Both the position numbers and the translations under genes were made by a program. From contig NZGC01000104.1 of the NCBI GenBank assembly GCA_002689445.1, positions 29,614 through 83,224 on the forward strand: DNA of 53,611 nucleotides. Reading direction: 5' to 3'. Below, piece by piece: positions 1 through 8,571 of this stretch. The stretch is from Gammaproteobacteria bacterium. Lineage in GTDB: Bacteria > Pseudomonadota > Gammaproteobacteria > Pseudomonadales > Azotimanducaceae. Every line of letters starts with the position of its first letter. The stretch's first letter is position 1. The notes beneath the pieces are model-generated. The model ran no database searches. It was not told where the DNA came from and saw only the letters and a list, made by a program, of their open reading frames with translations.

Positions 1-410
1 TGTAACCCCGTTTCCCAATAGGCGTAACTCCAGAGGCAGTTGGGCACATTGTGCTCGATAATCGATGACACATCATTCTGAACAACGGTCAGGGCGTCAG
101 GTTCGTGCTGAACGTCGAGGGTTGAGGTCTTGTCCTGAGAGTAGGTGGTCGAACGTAGGGACTTAAGACAACCTGCTTGCCAAACCTCTTGATGCCGATG
201 ATCGTAGTCGAAGACGACAAATCCTAGGATCTTGACCTGGTAGCGTGCATGACCTTGCACGCGCTTTTCCCCATTACCCGCATCGGTCACTGTGACCCGG
301 TGTTCTCCAATGGGTTTATCGTTTAACAAGACTTGAAAATTGTAAGATTCGGCGTTGGCCGCGTAGGGCAGCAAAAAGACGATAAGACAGATAAGTTGGC
401 GGCGGAGCAT
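1..410 (-). CDS. Secreted DUF6134-like protein (3' end beyond window)
   Basis: The frame opens at an ATG at 410 and is still open at the left edge, so only the first 136 residues are visible. Residues 1-20 form a signal peptide (two arginines, a hydrophobic core, then ANA before ESYNF), so the product is exported. The mature part starts with a beta-rich stretch and reaches a NCLWSYAYW segment near the edge. A Cys followed by an aromatic 'AYW' motif is what I remember of DUF6134 envelope proteins, a family without known function; this match is from memory. I see no clear Shine-Dalgarno. It is the last visible gene of a minus-strand run that starts at the sterol-desaturase-like gene. Confidence 0.6.
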   Translation of the reverse strand, partial: MLRRQLICLIVFLLPYAANAESYNFQVLLNDKPIGEHRVTVTDAGNGEKRVQGHARYQVKILGFVVFDYDHRHQEVWQAGCLKSLRSTTYSQDKTSTLDVQHEPDALTVVQNDVSSIIEHNVPNCLWSYAYWETGL

Positions 411-715
411 AGGCAAGGGAGCTGTTTGAGTTTTAAGGAGTTACGAGGGTGCTGACAGAAGGGATTAAAGCAGTGGCGAACGAGCTGCTGTCATCCGCTT
501 CTTTGCCGCTAGGAAGTCGGGTCCGCGAACTAACAGGATAATTGCATCGGTGCGGGGGAATAGGTCAAGAGAGGGAAAATCCCGAGCTGCAACACATCAA
601 AAACATCGAAGGCGATTGGCGAAAAGAGGACGGAGTTGAGCGGCGGTCTGTTCTTCTGCTAGCGATCGCGAGGCGTAACGGCCAGTGTTAAAAGGTTTGT
701 AGTAAAGGGCCTGCG
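411..715. other. Intergenic stretch with no recognised gene
   Basis: About 300 bases between two minus-strand genes. Short open frames here have no ribosome site or protein-like composition. One GCGATCGC octamer lies near 664. I see no convincing promoter or terminator. Confidence 0.5.
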
Positions 716-1258
716 TTAATACAGGTATTCGATCTCGTCATTGACGAAAGTATAACGGGGATGTTTGTACCAGCCGTACAGTAGCGAGTGTCTAGGCTCT
801 TTGTGGACTTTGGTTTGGTACACAATGAGTTGGCCATCTCGCGGCTCGAGCCAAAAATCCATGTCATACACTTGTTCAGGCGATTGATGATCATGAAAGT
901 CGGTGCAGGCAAAGTACACCTCACGGCTGATCTGACGGACAGGGTCATGAATCTGGAGGAATCGAAGGGTTAGAGGGGCACCGGTCTGATCGTCAACGGT
1001 ATGCCAATTCCCATCCTGACGAGTCAGCATTTCGATGTGTGAGTTCATCGCAGCTTTAATATCTTCAACATAGAACTGCGTGATGGTTTCGTCAGCGTTT
1101 TCGCTGTGGGCTTTACTGGCCAGCAAAACTCCAGTACAGATCAAGGCAGTGCCTAGAGCTTTGAAACCACTGTAGCCAACAAAACGCTCAGGGTCCCGTC
1201 GCCAAAGTGCGAGGGCCTTGTGCAGGCTGCTCAATCTTGGCGACAAGACCTGACTCAA
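716..1258 (-). CDS. Membrane-anchored or secreted protein of unknown function
   Basis: A 180-residue protein that I do not recognise. It has a positively charged N-terminus and one hydrophobic segment at about residues 33-50, followed by an acidic mature domain, so it is probably anchored or cleaved and lies in the periplasm. The mature part has alternating polar and hydrophobic residues and several aromatic pairs, suggesting a small beta-rich fold. Its ATG overlaps the stop of the repeat protein before it (ATGA), which fixes the start and implies translational coupling. The long charged segment before the hydrophobic stretch is unusual for a classical signal peptide. Confidence 0.7.
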   Translation of the reverse strand: MSQVLSPRLSSLHKALALWRRDPERFVGYSGFKALGTALICTGVLLASKAHSENADETITQFYVEDIKAAMNSHIEMLTRQDGNWHTVDDQTGAPLTLRFLQIHDPVRQISREVYFACTDFHDHQSPEQVYDMDFWLEPRDGQLIVYQTKVHKEPRHSLLYGWYKHPRYTFVNDEIEYLY

Positions 1259-1551
1259 AGAGTCTGAGGTGCTGATTCTGCAGCTCTGCCACCATGTTCT
1301 TGACTGGGTTTGGGTTTTGCAGCTTTGCCGCCGTGCTCTTGACTGGGTTTTGCTTTTGCCGCCTTGCCGCCGTGCTCTTGGCTGGGTTTTGCCTGTGCGG
1401 CTGAGCCGCCATGCTCTTGTTGGGGCTTTTCGGGCGCGGCGTTACCCCCGTGCTCTTGAGAGGGTTTATCCCGGGCGGGGCTTCCGCCGTGCTCCGCGGC
1501 GCCAACTAAGATGGGGAATACAAACAACAGGCCTAGCAATAAATGACGCAT
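1255..1551 (-). CDS. Secreted EHGG tandem-repeat protein
   Basis: A 98-residue protein with a clear signal peptide (residues 1-19) followed almost entirely by six 13-residue units, each opening with EHGG. Middle units follow EHGGxAAxxKPSQ; the first and last diverge. The repeated His and acidic residues suggest low-affinity metal binding or a flexible periplasmic linker, but this is inference. A strong ribosome site (AAGGAGAA) precedes the ATG. It lies 79 bases after the sterol-desaturase-like gene and overlaps the next gene by four bases, so the three are probably co-transcribed. No family is recognised. Confidence 0.75.
   Translation of the reverse strand: MRHLLLGLLFVFPILVGAAEHGGSPARDKPSQEHGGNAAPEKPQQEHGGSAAQAKPSQEHGGKAAKAKPSQEHGGKAAKPKPSQEHGGRAAESAPQTL
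1261..1494 (-). repeat. 39-bp coding tandem repeat, six copies
   Basis: Six in-frame 39-base units encode the EHGG repeats. The central copies are nearly identical, the outer two are more diverged, as expected for a repeat that grows and shrinks by slippage or recombination. Confidence 0.85.
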
Positions 1552-1630
1552 CAGGTTCTCCTTATGTCTATGAGGGGCTCAGCATGCCCGGTTAGGTTAA
1601 CCCTAACAGATACACAGCAAAACACAGAAT

Positions 1631-2461
1631 TCACAGGGAAGTGCCGTTATCCCTGCGAACCAAATGTAAGTTCGATGGTTGTAAGGGCTCCTTAAGCCAA
1701 TACACAAGGGAATTTGCATGCTGCCGACCTTCTGGCAGACCGATGTCTAGATTTTGCATCTGCGCCTGTGAAAGGTTGCTCGCCGTTGTGTTGAAAATGA
1801 GGTCCCAAAAACTAAAAATTGTAGAAAAATTTGCATCGCCGAATGATCGATCGATGCCGTGATGTTTTGCATGAAATCGAGGGGTTACCCATAGTTTGCT
1901 GATCCGTTGTTCGATGCTATCGGGCAGGTCAACATTACTGTGATGCGCTTGGGAGCAGAAGCTGACTAGGGCTTCAAATAAAAACCAAGCAAAGGTCGAG
2001 GGTCCCCATAGCAGCACCCAAACTGCTTTTGCGAGCATAGACAGCAACAGTTCTCCTGGGTGGAAGCGCAGAGCAGTGGTGACATCGATGGCCGTGTCGC
2101 TGTGATGGGCCTTGTGAAAGCGCCAGAGAAACGTCACTCGATGATTGGCTCGATGCCACCAGTAGTCAAACAAGTCGAGGACAATAATCGAAAGCGCGAA
2201 TTCTATCGGTCCCGATAAGCCTAACCAACGAACGATGCCGAATCCTTGCTGTTCGATGTAGACGAGCCAGCCGAGCATTGGCACGAAGGTCAGTACTCGA
2301 ATAAGGCTGGTGTTGAAGGTTGCCATTAGGCCGTGCCGAAAAAGTCGACTCAGTTTACTTTGTGGGATGACCCGGGTGGGGCCCAGTGCTTCAAGGCCGA
2401 AAAAAAGACAAAGGCCGCCTACAAATACCAGTAATTTTCCTGTATCTAAGTCGATATCCAT
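1631..2461 (-). CDS. Sterol desaturase / fatty acid hydroxylase family membrane enzyme
   Basis: A 276-residue integral membrane protein with the histidine boxes of the di-iron fatty acid hydroxylase superfamily: H103/H107 (HRANH), H116/H119/H120 (HKAHH), H173/H174 (HHSN) and H197/H200/H201 (HAKHH). In this family the boxes hold two irons and use O2 to hydroxylate or desaturate lipid chains or sterols at the membrane face. Hydrophobic segments at roughly 10-26, 52-70, 86-100 and 143-170 fit the usual topology and the length is typical. The exact lipid substrate cannot be read from sequence. It heads a minus-strand run with the EHGG-repeat gene. Confidence 0.88.
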   Translation of the reverse strand: MDIDLDTGKLLVFVGGLCLFFGLEALGPTRVIPQSKLSRLFRHGLMATFNTSLIRVLTFVPMLGWLVYIEQQGFGIVRWLGLSGPIEFALSIIVLDLFDYWWHRANHRVTFLWRFHKAHHSDTAIDVTTALRFHPGELLLSMLAKAVWVLLWGPSTFAWFLFEALVSFCSQAHHSNVDLPDSIEQRISKLWVTPRFHAKHHGIDRSFGDANFSTIFSFWDLIFNTTASNLSQAQMQNLDIGLPEGRQHANSLVYWLKEPLQPSNLHLVRRDNGTSL

Positions 2462-2649
2462 CAGAGTATGTTAGTCAATTGTCTTCACGAAACAAATGCT
2501 TCGAGGTTGAGAGAGGATGACTCGGCACTGGTGGCTGATTCGAGGGTGCTGGTTCGGGCGATACGGTTTGGTTCAAGGCTTAGCAAGGCGTCAATTGCGC
2601 GGTTTGAGCAATCTTAGTAACATTCGCGGCGAGAAAATCTGAGGAGAAA

Positions 2650-3498
2650 GTGGTGCAAAAAATTGGCGTATTAGGTGCTGGGACCATGGGTGCGGGGATC
2701 GCACAAGCTTTTGCCAGCGCAGGGCTGACGGTGGTGTTAAGAGATGTCAGTGATGCCTTGGTTGCATCGGGTGTAGCAACGATCCAGAAGAATCTAGACC
2801 GGCAAGTCAGTAAAGGGACCTTGAGCGAGATTGAGCATCAGGCAATTTTGGGACGAGTAGAAAGAGCCACTGATCTAGAAGCGGTCGCCGAATGTGATCT
2901 CATCGTCGAGGCCATTATCGAGCAAATGGATATCAAGAAGACGGTGTTTGAGGCGCTTGATAAGACCTGCAAAGCGGAGACCATCTTCGTTTCAAATACA
3001 TCTTCTTTATCAATCACTGAAATCGCCAGTGCGACCAATCGGCCAGACCGGGTTATGGGCATGCACTTTTTCAACCCGGCGTCGATTATGAAGCTGGTCG
3101 AATTAATCCGTGGTATCGCAACGTCACAGGAAACGGTCGATGCGGTACAAGCCGTCGCGATGGAAATCGGCAAACAACCGATCGAAGTGGCTGAGGCACC
3201 GGGTTTTGTTGTGAATCGAATTTTGGTGCCGATGATCAATGAAGCCGTAGGCATTTTAGCGGAAGGCCTTGCGTCTCCCCAAGATATTGATGCCGCAATG
3301 AAACTCGGTGCGAACCATCCAATGGGACCGCTAACATTGGCCGATATGATCGGCCTCGATGTTTGCTTGGCGGTGATGGATGTCTTCCATCAAGAGTTTG
3401 GGGATTCTAAGTACCGGACGCACCCGTTACTACGGAAGTATGTTCGAGCTGGATGGTTGGGTAGGAAGTCCGGAAAAGGGTTCTATGACTACAGTTGA
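2650..3498 (+). CDS. 3-hydroxybutyryl-CoA dehydrogenase
   Basis: A 282-residue protein of standard length for the stand-alone short-chain enzyme, which oxidises (S)-3-hydroxyacyl-CoA to 3-ketoacyl-CoA with NAD+ in beta-oxidation or butyrate/PHB metabolism. The N-terminus holds the NAD Rossmann glycine motif (GAGTMGAG, residues 9-16). Catalytic residues are visible: S118 in NTSS, H139 in MHFFNP, E151, and the NRI asparagine near 189. The C-terminal half carries the NHPMGPL dimerisation segment. The start is GTG with GAGGAG just upstream; a second GTG follows directly. It converges on the alpha/beta hydrolase with 19 bases between them and no obvious terminator. Confidence 0.92.
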   Translation: MVQKIGVLGAGTMGAGIAQAFASAGLTVVLRDVSDALVASGVATIQKNLDRQVSKGTLSEIEHQAILGRVERATDLEAVAECDLIVEAIIEQMDIKKTVFEALDKTCKAETIFVSNTSSLSITEIASATNRPDRVMGMHFFNPASIMKLVELIRGIATSQETVDAVQAVAMEIGKQPIEVAEAPGFVVNRILVPMINEAVGILAEGLASPQDIDAAMKLGANHPMGPLTLADMIGLDVCLAVMDVFHQEFGDSKYRTHPLLRKYVRAGWLGRKSGKGFYDYS

Positions 3499-3517
3499 TC
3501 GATCTCCGGAAAATGCC

Positions 3518-4453
3518 TCAAAAGAGAAACTGACTGCTGGTTGAGAAAAGCTCATCACGCCGACGCTCGAGCAAAACAGAGTGAGTGGCGTTGGCTAAGA
3601 CGGTCAAATGCTTGTCTAGGTTGGGTGCTAACCGCTGAAAAACGGTCATGGCCTGAAGGGGCGTGGTTTCAATGTCATAGGATCCTACTATGATCAGGGT
3701 CGGAGCTGTAATGGCGCCGGGTTCATACCAGGCCTCACCCGTAGCCGCGCAGCGCTGAAAATCTGCAATAACCCCAGTGGGTGCCCTAAGATAGTTGTGT
3801 TGCTGAGGGTCGAACCTGGGATCTTGTTCGATGGCTTGTTGACACCAGATTTCAGCAAGCCTTGGATCGATGATTTGGGCGAATGTTGCCTTCGACAAAC
3901 CGGTTGACCAGCGTTGCAAAGCGGCGTCGGCGGTCACGGTCCGATAAGCGGGTAAGGGCGCCATGACCGCTTTCGGCTGCGGTTCGACCCAAAGCGCACC
4001 GAGGAGTATCAAACGGTTAATTCGGCTAGGTTCACGTCCTGCGTAGGTCCCGCATAGGACCGTACCCCAACTGTAACCGATGAGTGAGATGGCTGAAGCT
4101 TGGGATTCAGCGAGGATAAAATCCACCGCGAGTCCAACCTCGGTGACCGCCTCTTCAGTGGTCATTAGCGGCGGGTGTTGGTGGGCGGGTTCGTTCATCA
4201 CAAACGGACGCTCAGCGAGACCATAACCCGTGAGATCAAGACACCAGACATCAAAGCCACTGCGAGCTAAATGATCCATCCAAGAGCGATCACCGACGGG
4301 ATAATCAAAGGTATGCGTCGCGCCATAGGTCGCGCCATGGACACACAAAACCACGCCTTGAGCAGTCGCTGATGGCGCTAAATTTGATTTTCGTCGCAGG
4401 TACATCCTGGCATCAGAGTGACTACCGTTTAATAAAAATTCTTGGATTGTCAT
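3518..4453 (-). CDS. Alpha/beta hydrolase
   Basis: A 311-residue cytosolic serine hydrolase. The nucleophile elbow is GYSWG with S128; D260 (GSYD) and H291 (NATH) complete the triad, and the HG pair at 39-40 marks the oxyanion region. No signal peptide. Substrate unknown: the family covers esterases, lactonases and C-C hydrolases. It lies 12 bases downstream of a thioesterase gene on the same strand, so the two probably form an operon handling acyl-thioester or ester intermediates. Confidence 0.88.
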   Translation of the reverse strand: MTIQEFLLNGSHSDARMYLRRKSNLAPSATAQGVVLCVHGATYGATHTFDYPVGDRSWMDHLARSGFDVWCLDLTGYGLAERPFVMNEPAHQHPPLMTTEEAVTEVGLAVDFILAESQASAISLIGYSWGTVLCGTYAGREPSRINRLILLGALWVEPQPKAVMAPLPAYRTVTADAALQRWSTGLSKATFAQIIDPRLAEIWCQQAIEQDPRFDPQQHNYLRAPTGVIADFQRCAATGEAWYEPGAITAPTLIIVGSYDIETTPLQAMTVFQRLAPNLDKHLTVLANATHSVLLERRRDELFSTSSQFLF

Positions 4454-4465
4454 GGGTTGGGTGGC

Positions 4466-4885
4466 TCAGCTAGGTCGATCGACGGGTTGAGCCGAATGCA
4501 TGAGGGTTGCGATCAGTTTTTGGTCCGCATCATAGAGTCTGCCTTCGCAGGTCGCACTACGCCGTCCCAATTTTATCAGTTGAACCCTAATGTGAGCCGC
4601 GCCCAGCTGAAGGGGACGGTGAAAGAGTATGTGCAGATCCGTAGAAAGTGGGGCTTTTTCTCCGTTGTAACCATCAATCATGGCGACCGATGTTGCGTCG
4701 TCGAGTGCGGCCGCCATCATTCCTCCTTGAACCATCCCCATTGGATTGGCGGATTCAGGGGGAAAAATCACATCGAACGTCACGGATTCTTCGGTCTTTT
4801 CGATGAGGTTAAGCGAAAAAAAAGCAGTACTTGGGCTCAGGGTTCGGGTGGTTAGCCTATCGAAAACGCCAGACATTGTCGTCAC
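4466..4885 (-). CDS. PaaI-type hot-dog thioesterase
   Basis: A 139-residue single hot-dog domain. The central helix motif reads VQGGMMAAALDDA, matching the PaaI pattern hGGxxxxLxDxx with Q in place of the usual His. The family hydrolyses aryl- or acyl-CoA thioesters and often removes dead-end CoA esters during aromatic or fatty acid breakdown. It is the first gene of a two-gene minus-strand unit with the alpha/beta hydrolase. Confidence 0.85.
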   Translation of the reverse strand: MTTMSGVFDRLTTRTLSPSTAFFSLNLIEKTEESVTFDVIFPPESANPMGMVQGGMMAAALDDATSVAMIDGYNGEKAPLSTDLHILFHRPLQLGAAHIRVQLIKLGRRSATCEGRLYDADQKLIATLMHSAQPVDRPS

Positions 4886-4992
4886 TCTTGAAAAGGTTTC
4901 TCGAGACTAACAAATTTAGCGCGTTAGTGAGGATTTTTGTAAGGCTAGCAGAAGGTGCCAACTTTGGTTAATTTAATGATTTGGGGGTGAAA

Positions 4993-5922
4993 ATGAAGGT
5001 AAAACCGCTCAATCAACACGCTTTTGGGGCCTGTGTCACCGATCTTGATCTGGCGTCGATCGATGCAGAGACTTTGGATGCTGTGTATCAAGCGCTACTG
5101 CGTTACGGCTTGCTTGTGTTTCCCCAGCAAAACTTGGACGAGGCGAATCAAGCGGCGTTTGGGGAAAAACTCGGTACCTTAGAGTTTGGTGGGCTGTTAC
5201 TGGCCAATCAAGTAAAACAGGAAGGTGGGTCGTTCAGCGACGTCCTGCCCACGTCGAGTCATCGGATGAAAACCAACATCGGCAATGAAGCGTGGCATAC
5301 CGATTCTACTTATTGGCCAATCAGCAGTAAGTGTGCTCTGTTGAGCGCCGTCAGGGTTCCTGCGGTTGGCGGAGAAACGGAATTTGCGGATATGCGAGCG
5401 GCCTATGCGGCATTAACCCCTGAAACCCAGCAAAAGATCGCAGGCCTGAGTGCCTATCATTCGACAGAATATTCTCAAGCGAACGATTTGGGCCACTTTC
5501 CACAGCGTCGACCAGATAGCCTGTATCATGGCGAGGCTTATTTGCGACCCTTGGTTAAGATTCATCCAGAAACTCAAATACCAAGTCTTTTCGTTGGGCG
5601 TCACGCCTTTGGCATTCCAGGTTTGTCTCGGCGTGACAGTCGCGCCTTGTTACAGCAGTTGGTGAGTGATGCCGTGTCGGACCCTGCACGGATTTATCGC
5701 CACCATTGGCAGGTTGGAGACACGGTTTTGTGGGATAACCGAGCGTTGTTACACAGAGCGTGTCCGTATGACTATTCAGTACCCCGAGTGCTAATTGGCA
5801 CTCGAGTTGCTGGAGAACCCGCCTCCGAGTTGGCCTATTACCCAGAGGATCCTGCCGCAGCGGGGGGGCGAGTTGCCTTGGATGAGGAGCTCAAGCATTT
5901 GCGCAGGGAAAACGCCGAGTAA
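4993..5922 (+). CDS. TauD/TfdA family Fe(II)/2-oxoglutarate dioxygenase
   Basis: A 309-residue oxygenase. The iron triad is H102-x-D104 (WHTDSTYW) with distal H254, and R265 is placed to bind 2-oxoglutarate. This family couples 2-oxoglutarate decarboxylation to hydroxylation of a small molecule; sulfonates, aryloxyacetates and similar acids are known substrates, but none can be assigned here. I start at the ATG at 4993, with GGGGGTGA just upstream, rather than the in-frame TTG at 4981. It stands alone between oppositely oriented neighbours. Confidence 0.88.
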   Translation: MKVKPLNQHAFGACVTDLDLASIDAETLDAVYQALLRYGLLVFPQQNLDEANQAAFGEKLGTLEFGGLLLANQVKQEGGSFSDVLPTSSHRMKTNIGNEAWHTDSTYWPISSKCALLSAVRVPAVGGETEFADMRAAYAALTPETQQKIAGLSAYHSTEYSQANDLGHFPQRRPDSLYHGEAYLRPLVKIHPETQIPSLFVGRHAFGIPGLSRRDSRALLQQLVSDAVSDPARIYRHHWQVGDTVLWDNRALLHRACPYDYSVPRVLIGTRVAGEPASELAYYPEDPAAAGGRVALDEELKHLRRENAE

Positions 5923-6201
5923 GCATTCTCACCTCGCCGCCAGTGCCTCGAAACCCCTCCCAGCGGCGAAAGGCAGCTCGAACACAGAAGCACGGGTTAA
6001 ATGTGGTCGATGATGAAGCTTAAGCGAGGCTTTTGGGGGAGGGCGGCTGGTCTTCTCAAGCGTATGAGGGTGACCCGTCAGTTCGTGCCTTGAAGCGCTA
6101 CTGGGTGACGGTCCCCGGCGTTTGTAACCAGCGTTAGCGGCTCGAATGCCGGTCAGCAGTGTCTCGCGTTCAGAAAGGTTGTACAGCCAGTTGCATGAGG
6201 G

Positions 6202-6588
6202 TCAGGGCGCCTGGATTGATGCCACCGAAGCTTCCCAATTTTGGCCGTCAAAAGGAACAATATCGAAGTGGTCACAGCCGCCATCAAGGCATCTGGCATT
6301 TACGTCATAGGCGCCGGGGTGGGATCGAGGTCGACTGAATGGGTGGATGCCACAACGATTGCAGAATTGATGTTCTGCAACGCCGGTGTTGAATTGATAG
6401 GTGGTTAGGTTCGGTTGACCGTCGATAAGTTCAAAGTGCTCCGGAGGGACAATTAAATTGACGACACCTTTCTTGGCGCAGATCGAACAGTTGCAGGCAA
6501 TCGCCTTCAGCTCTGAATAATACACCCGAAACCGAATGGCGCCGCAGTGGCAGCTTCCTTGATGCCAAGACGCTTTATCATCTTTCAT
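6202..6588 (-). CDS. GFA (CENP-V) family zinc-binding protein
   Basis: A 128-residue protein with the cysteine pattern of the glutathione-dependent formaldehyde-activating (GFA) family: CHCG near residues 13-16, CNCSIC in the middle and CNRCG towards the C-terminus, which together hold zinc. Few GFA proteins have a proven reaction; S-hydroxymethylglutathione formation is known for the founding enzyme only. The ATG at 6588 has CGGAGA ten bases upstream and matches the usual start; the frame is open further back to 6735, but that part looks non-coding. It may share a transcript with the YchJ-like gene upstream. Confidence 0.85.
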   Translation of the reverse strand: MKDDKASWHQGSCHCGAIRFRVYYSELKAIACNCSICAKKGVVNLIVPPEHFELIDGQPNLTTYQFNTGVAEHQFCNRCGIHPFSRPRSHPGAYDVNARCLDGGCDHFDIVPFDGQNWEASVASIQAP

Positions 6589-6756
6589 AGCCGAGGTCTC
6601 CGAGGATCGTAGCAGCCAGCATGACATCTGCTCAAAGCGGCGGCAATATCGCGTTTCGTTCGATGTGAGGCTAGGAAGACACAATGCTTGGACTGGCTTG
6701 GCACGGATAAGACTTGGGATCCGTTGATCGGGCAACGGACCCGAGGCGCGCCCATG

Positions 6757-7137
6757 TTATTCGGGCATTGGTAGCGGTGCAAAATAGTGCCAAGCCTCCT
6801 GCAAACGGATGAAGTAGCTCAATTCGTGCAGGGTTTGCTCACGGCCATCCTGCAGATAGGTGGCGATGAACTCCACCTGACCTTCTTGTTCCCCAAGCCC
6901 TCCTTTGCTCGACAAAATTTCAAGGTGCTGCCATTGAATGTCAGGGTCGATCATCAGCTGCGGGGGGCGGGTCGCGGGGTGCCAACTGCGGATCAGAAAA
7001 GAGGACTCTCTGCGCACATAGGCAGAAAATCGGGCGCGCATGAGATGTTCACAGGTTATCGCCTGACGCTCACCACGAATAATAGGCAGACAACAATTAA
7101 CCCACAATTTCCGATGACCACATTCGCAGGATTGCAT
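6757..7137 (-). CDS. YchJ family SEC-C zinc-binding protein
   Basis: A 126-residue protein with an N-terminal SEC-C cysteine cluster (C4, C6, C15, C16) followed by the NTF2-like YchJ body, including the HLMRARFSAYV segment and the SWHPATRP segment typical of the family. Function is not established. The start is the ATG just before the first Cys cluster. The frame stays open upstream into a second cysteine-rich stretch but has no usual start codon there. Confidence 0.85.
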   Translation of the reverse strand: MQSCECGHRKLWVNCCLPIIRGERQAITCEHLMRARFSAYVRRESSFLIRSWHPATRPPQLMIDPDIQWQHLEILSSKGGLGEQEGQVEFIATYLQDGREQTLHELSYFIRLQEAWHYFAPLPMPE

Positions 7138-7412
7138 GGGATCGATAGCACCTTGATAAAGGCATGATATTCGCAGCTTCTTACCACAACTGCCAGAGCA
7201 AGGGGTCTTCGATCAAGCATCGATGCCTTACCCGGGTCCTAATGCATGGCGCCCGATGCCGATTGAGTTGGGTCGATCGGCCCGAGCACCCAGTATTTTT
7301 TCCTGCAAAAACCGCAAGCGTTGCGGTGCGCGTGCGAAGTCCTTTGAGACAATTGTGTTGCTGCATCGAGGTTGTTTTAATGCGGATAACCCATCCATGA
7401 TCGAGAGTCCTT

Positions 7413-8159
7413 ATGTCACCACTGATACTTTACGGCGTGCCTTTTTCGCAACCGGTCCGAGCGGTTATTTGGTTGTTACTGCTTAAACGACATTCCTTTG
7501 AACTGGTTTTAACCAACCCTGGCTCCAAGGGAGCAAATGGCAGCCGGCATCCAGACTTTCTCAGGAAGAATCCGATGGGGACGATTCCCTGCATTGAGGA
7601 ACCGGTCTCGGGTTTCACATTAGGCGAGGCTCACGCCATCATGACGTATCTTGCCGATCTTAATGAATGGCATGATGTGTATCCAACGGACCTTCAAAAC
7701 CGTGGCCGTATCAACGCCTACTTACATTATCATCATCGATCATTGCGAGAGGCCTCTACTGGGCTGGTGGCGCCTAAAGTACGCAAGGACCTCAATATTC
7801 CTGAGGCAATGCAGGCTGCGGCAAAGCGGAATCTCACGGGTGCCATACAGGTCCTAGAGAACGACTTTTTGGGAGAACACGCCTTCCTCTGTGGCGATAG
7901 CCTTACCTTGGCGGATATTGCTGCGTATGTTGAGGTGGGGCAGTTGCAAGCGGAGTTTACCAATCTCTTTGATTTCAGCGCTTATCCTAAGTTGATCGAA
8001 TGGCTCAATCGAATGAAAGCGGTTGAGGGACACAATGAGGTTCATGCGGTATTGAGAGAATTGGGTGACATCAGTGCGACGGCGCCGACCATGGATCAGA
8101 TACGATCAGCGAATGTTATTGCCTTAAAAGTGCTAAAGCAGGCGTTGCAGATGCTTTAA
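7413..8159 (+). CDS. Glutathione S-transferase
   Basis: A 248-residue theta-like GST. The thioredoxin-fold N-domain includes the catalytic serine region (FSQPVRA, S12), the cis-proline loop (GTIPCI) and the glutathione-binding ExH segment (GEAHAIM). An all-helical C-domain follows with the conserved N-capping motif (SLTLADI). It conjugates glutathione to electrophiles or isomerises small substrates. A short GAGAG lies upstream of the ATG. The acyl-CoA synthetase gene follows about 400 bases later on the same strand. Confidence 0.9.
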   Translation: MSPLILYGVPFSQPVRAVIWLLLLKRHSFELVLTNPGSKGANGSRHPDFLRKNPMGTIPCIEEPVSGFTLGEAHAIMTYLADLNEWHDVYPTDLQNRGRINAYLHYHHRSLREASTGLVAPKVRKDLNIPEAMQAAAKRNLTGAIQVLENDFLGEHAFLCGDSLTLADIAAYVEVGQLQAEFTNLFDFSAYPKLIEWLNRMKAVEGHNEVHAVLRELGDISATAPTMDQIRSANVIALKVLKQALQML

Positions 8160-8571
8160 GAGATCTCCGTCAAGGGTTGTTCGCTAACTTTACGCTACCT
8201 GCGGCCTAGCCGCTCTGACGGTCAAGAATTTTAATAGCACTAAGCGAGACAGGAGGTGACGACTGCCGATGCGTTGGCAGGGGCCAATTCGCTGCGATAG
8301 CAGTGGCAGCTAACGGTGGGTTTTTCGGTGGATTGCGCTATCGGTGATCGCTGTTACAAGGTGTAAAGCGAGTGGGTAAAGGCTGCGTAAGCCTTTTTTG
8401 GAAACCCCGTACCGATTGAATTTGCAGACAGTGACTGATGGCTGAGAGGCGTGGTGACAACAGCGCGCAAGGTGTAGGGTGTGTAACACAGCTGTTGAAA
8501 CACAGCTGTTCAAACACAGGTGTTGAAGCACAAATGTCAGAAACACAGCTGGCAGAAGAGAGGACGATAAG
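8160..8571. other. Intergenic region ahead of the acyl-CoA synthetase
   Basis: No gene recognised. It holds a small hairpin (GCGGC-CTA-GCCGC, 8201-8213) just after the GST gene, without a T-run, and a five-copy tandem repeat just before the next gene. I do not see a confident promoter. Confidence 0.5.
8486..8556. repeat. 14-bp tandem repeat, five imperfect copies
   Basis: Units read acacagctgttgaa, acacagctgttcaa, acacaggtgttgaa, gcacaaatgtcagaa and acacagctggcaga. They end 15 bases before the ATG of the acyl-CoA synthetase gene. The 14-base period is not a codon multiple, so this is not coding. It lies in the expected 5' leader. Confidence 0.8.

Noticed and set aside
4442..4855. 137-codon plus-strand frame opposite the thioesterase gene
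   Set aside because: It is the antisense shadow of a well-supported thioesterase gene.
7138..7230. Second cysteine-rich SEC-C-like stretch in frame upstream of the YchJ-type start
   Set aside because: No ATG, GTG or TTG lies between the upstream stop and the accepted ATG, so it is not translated with the gene by normal initiation.
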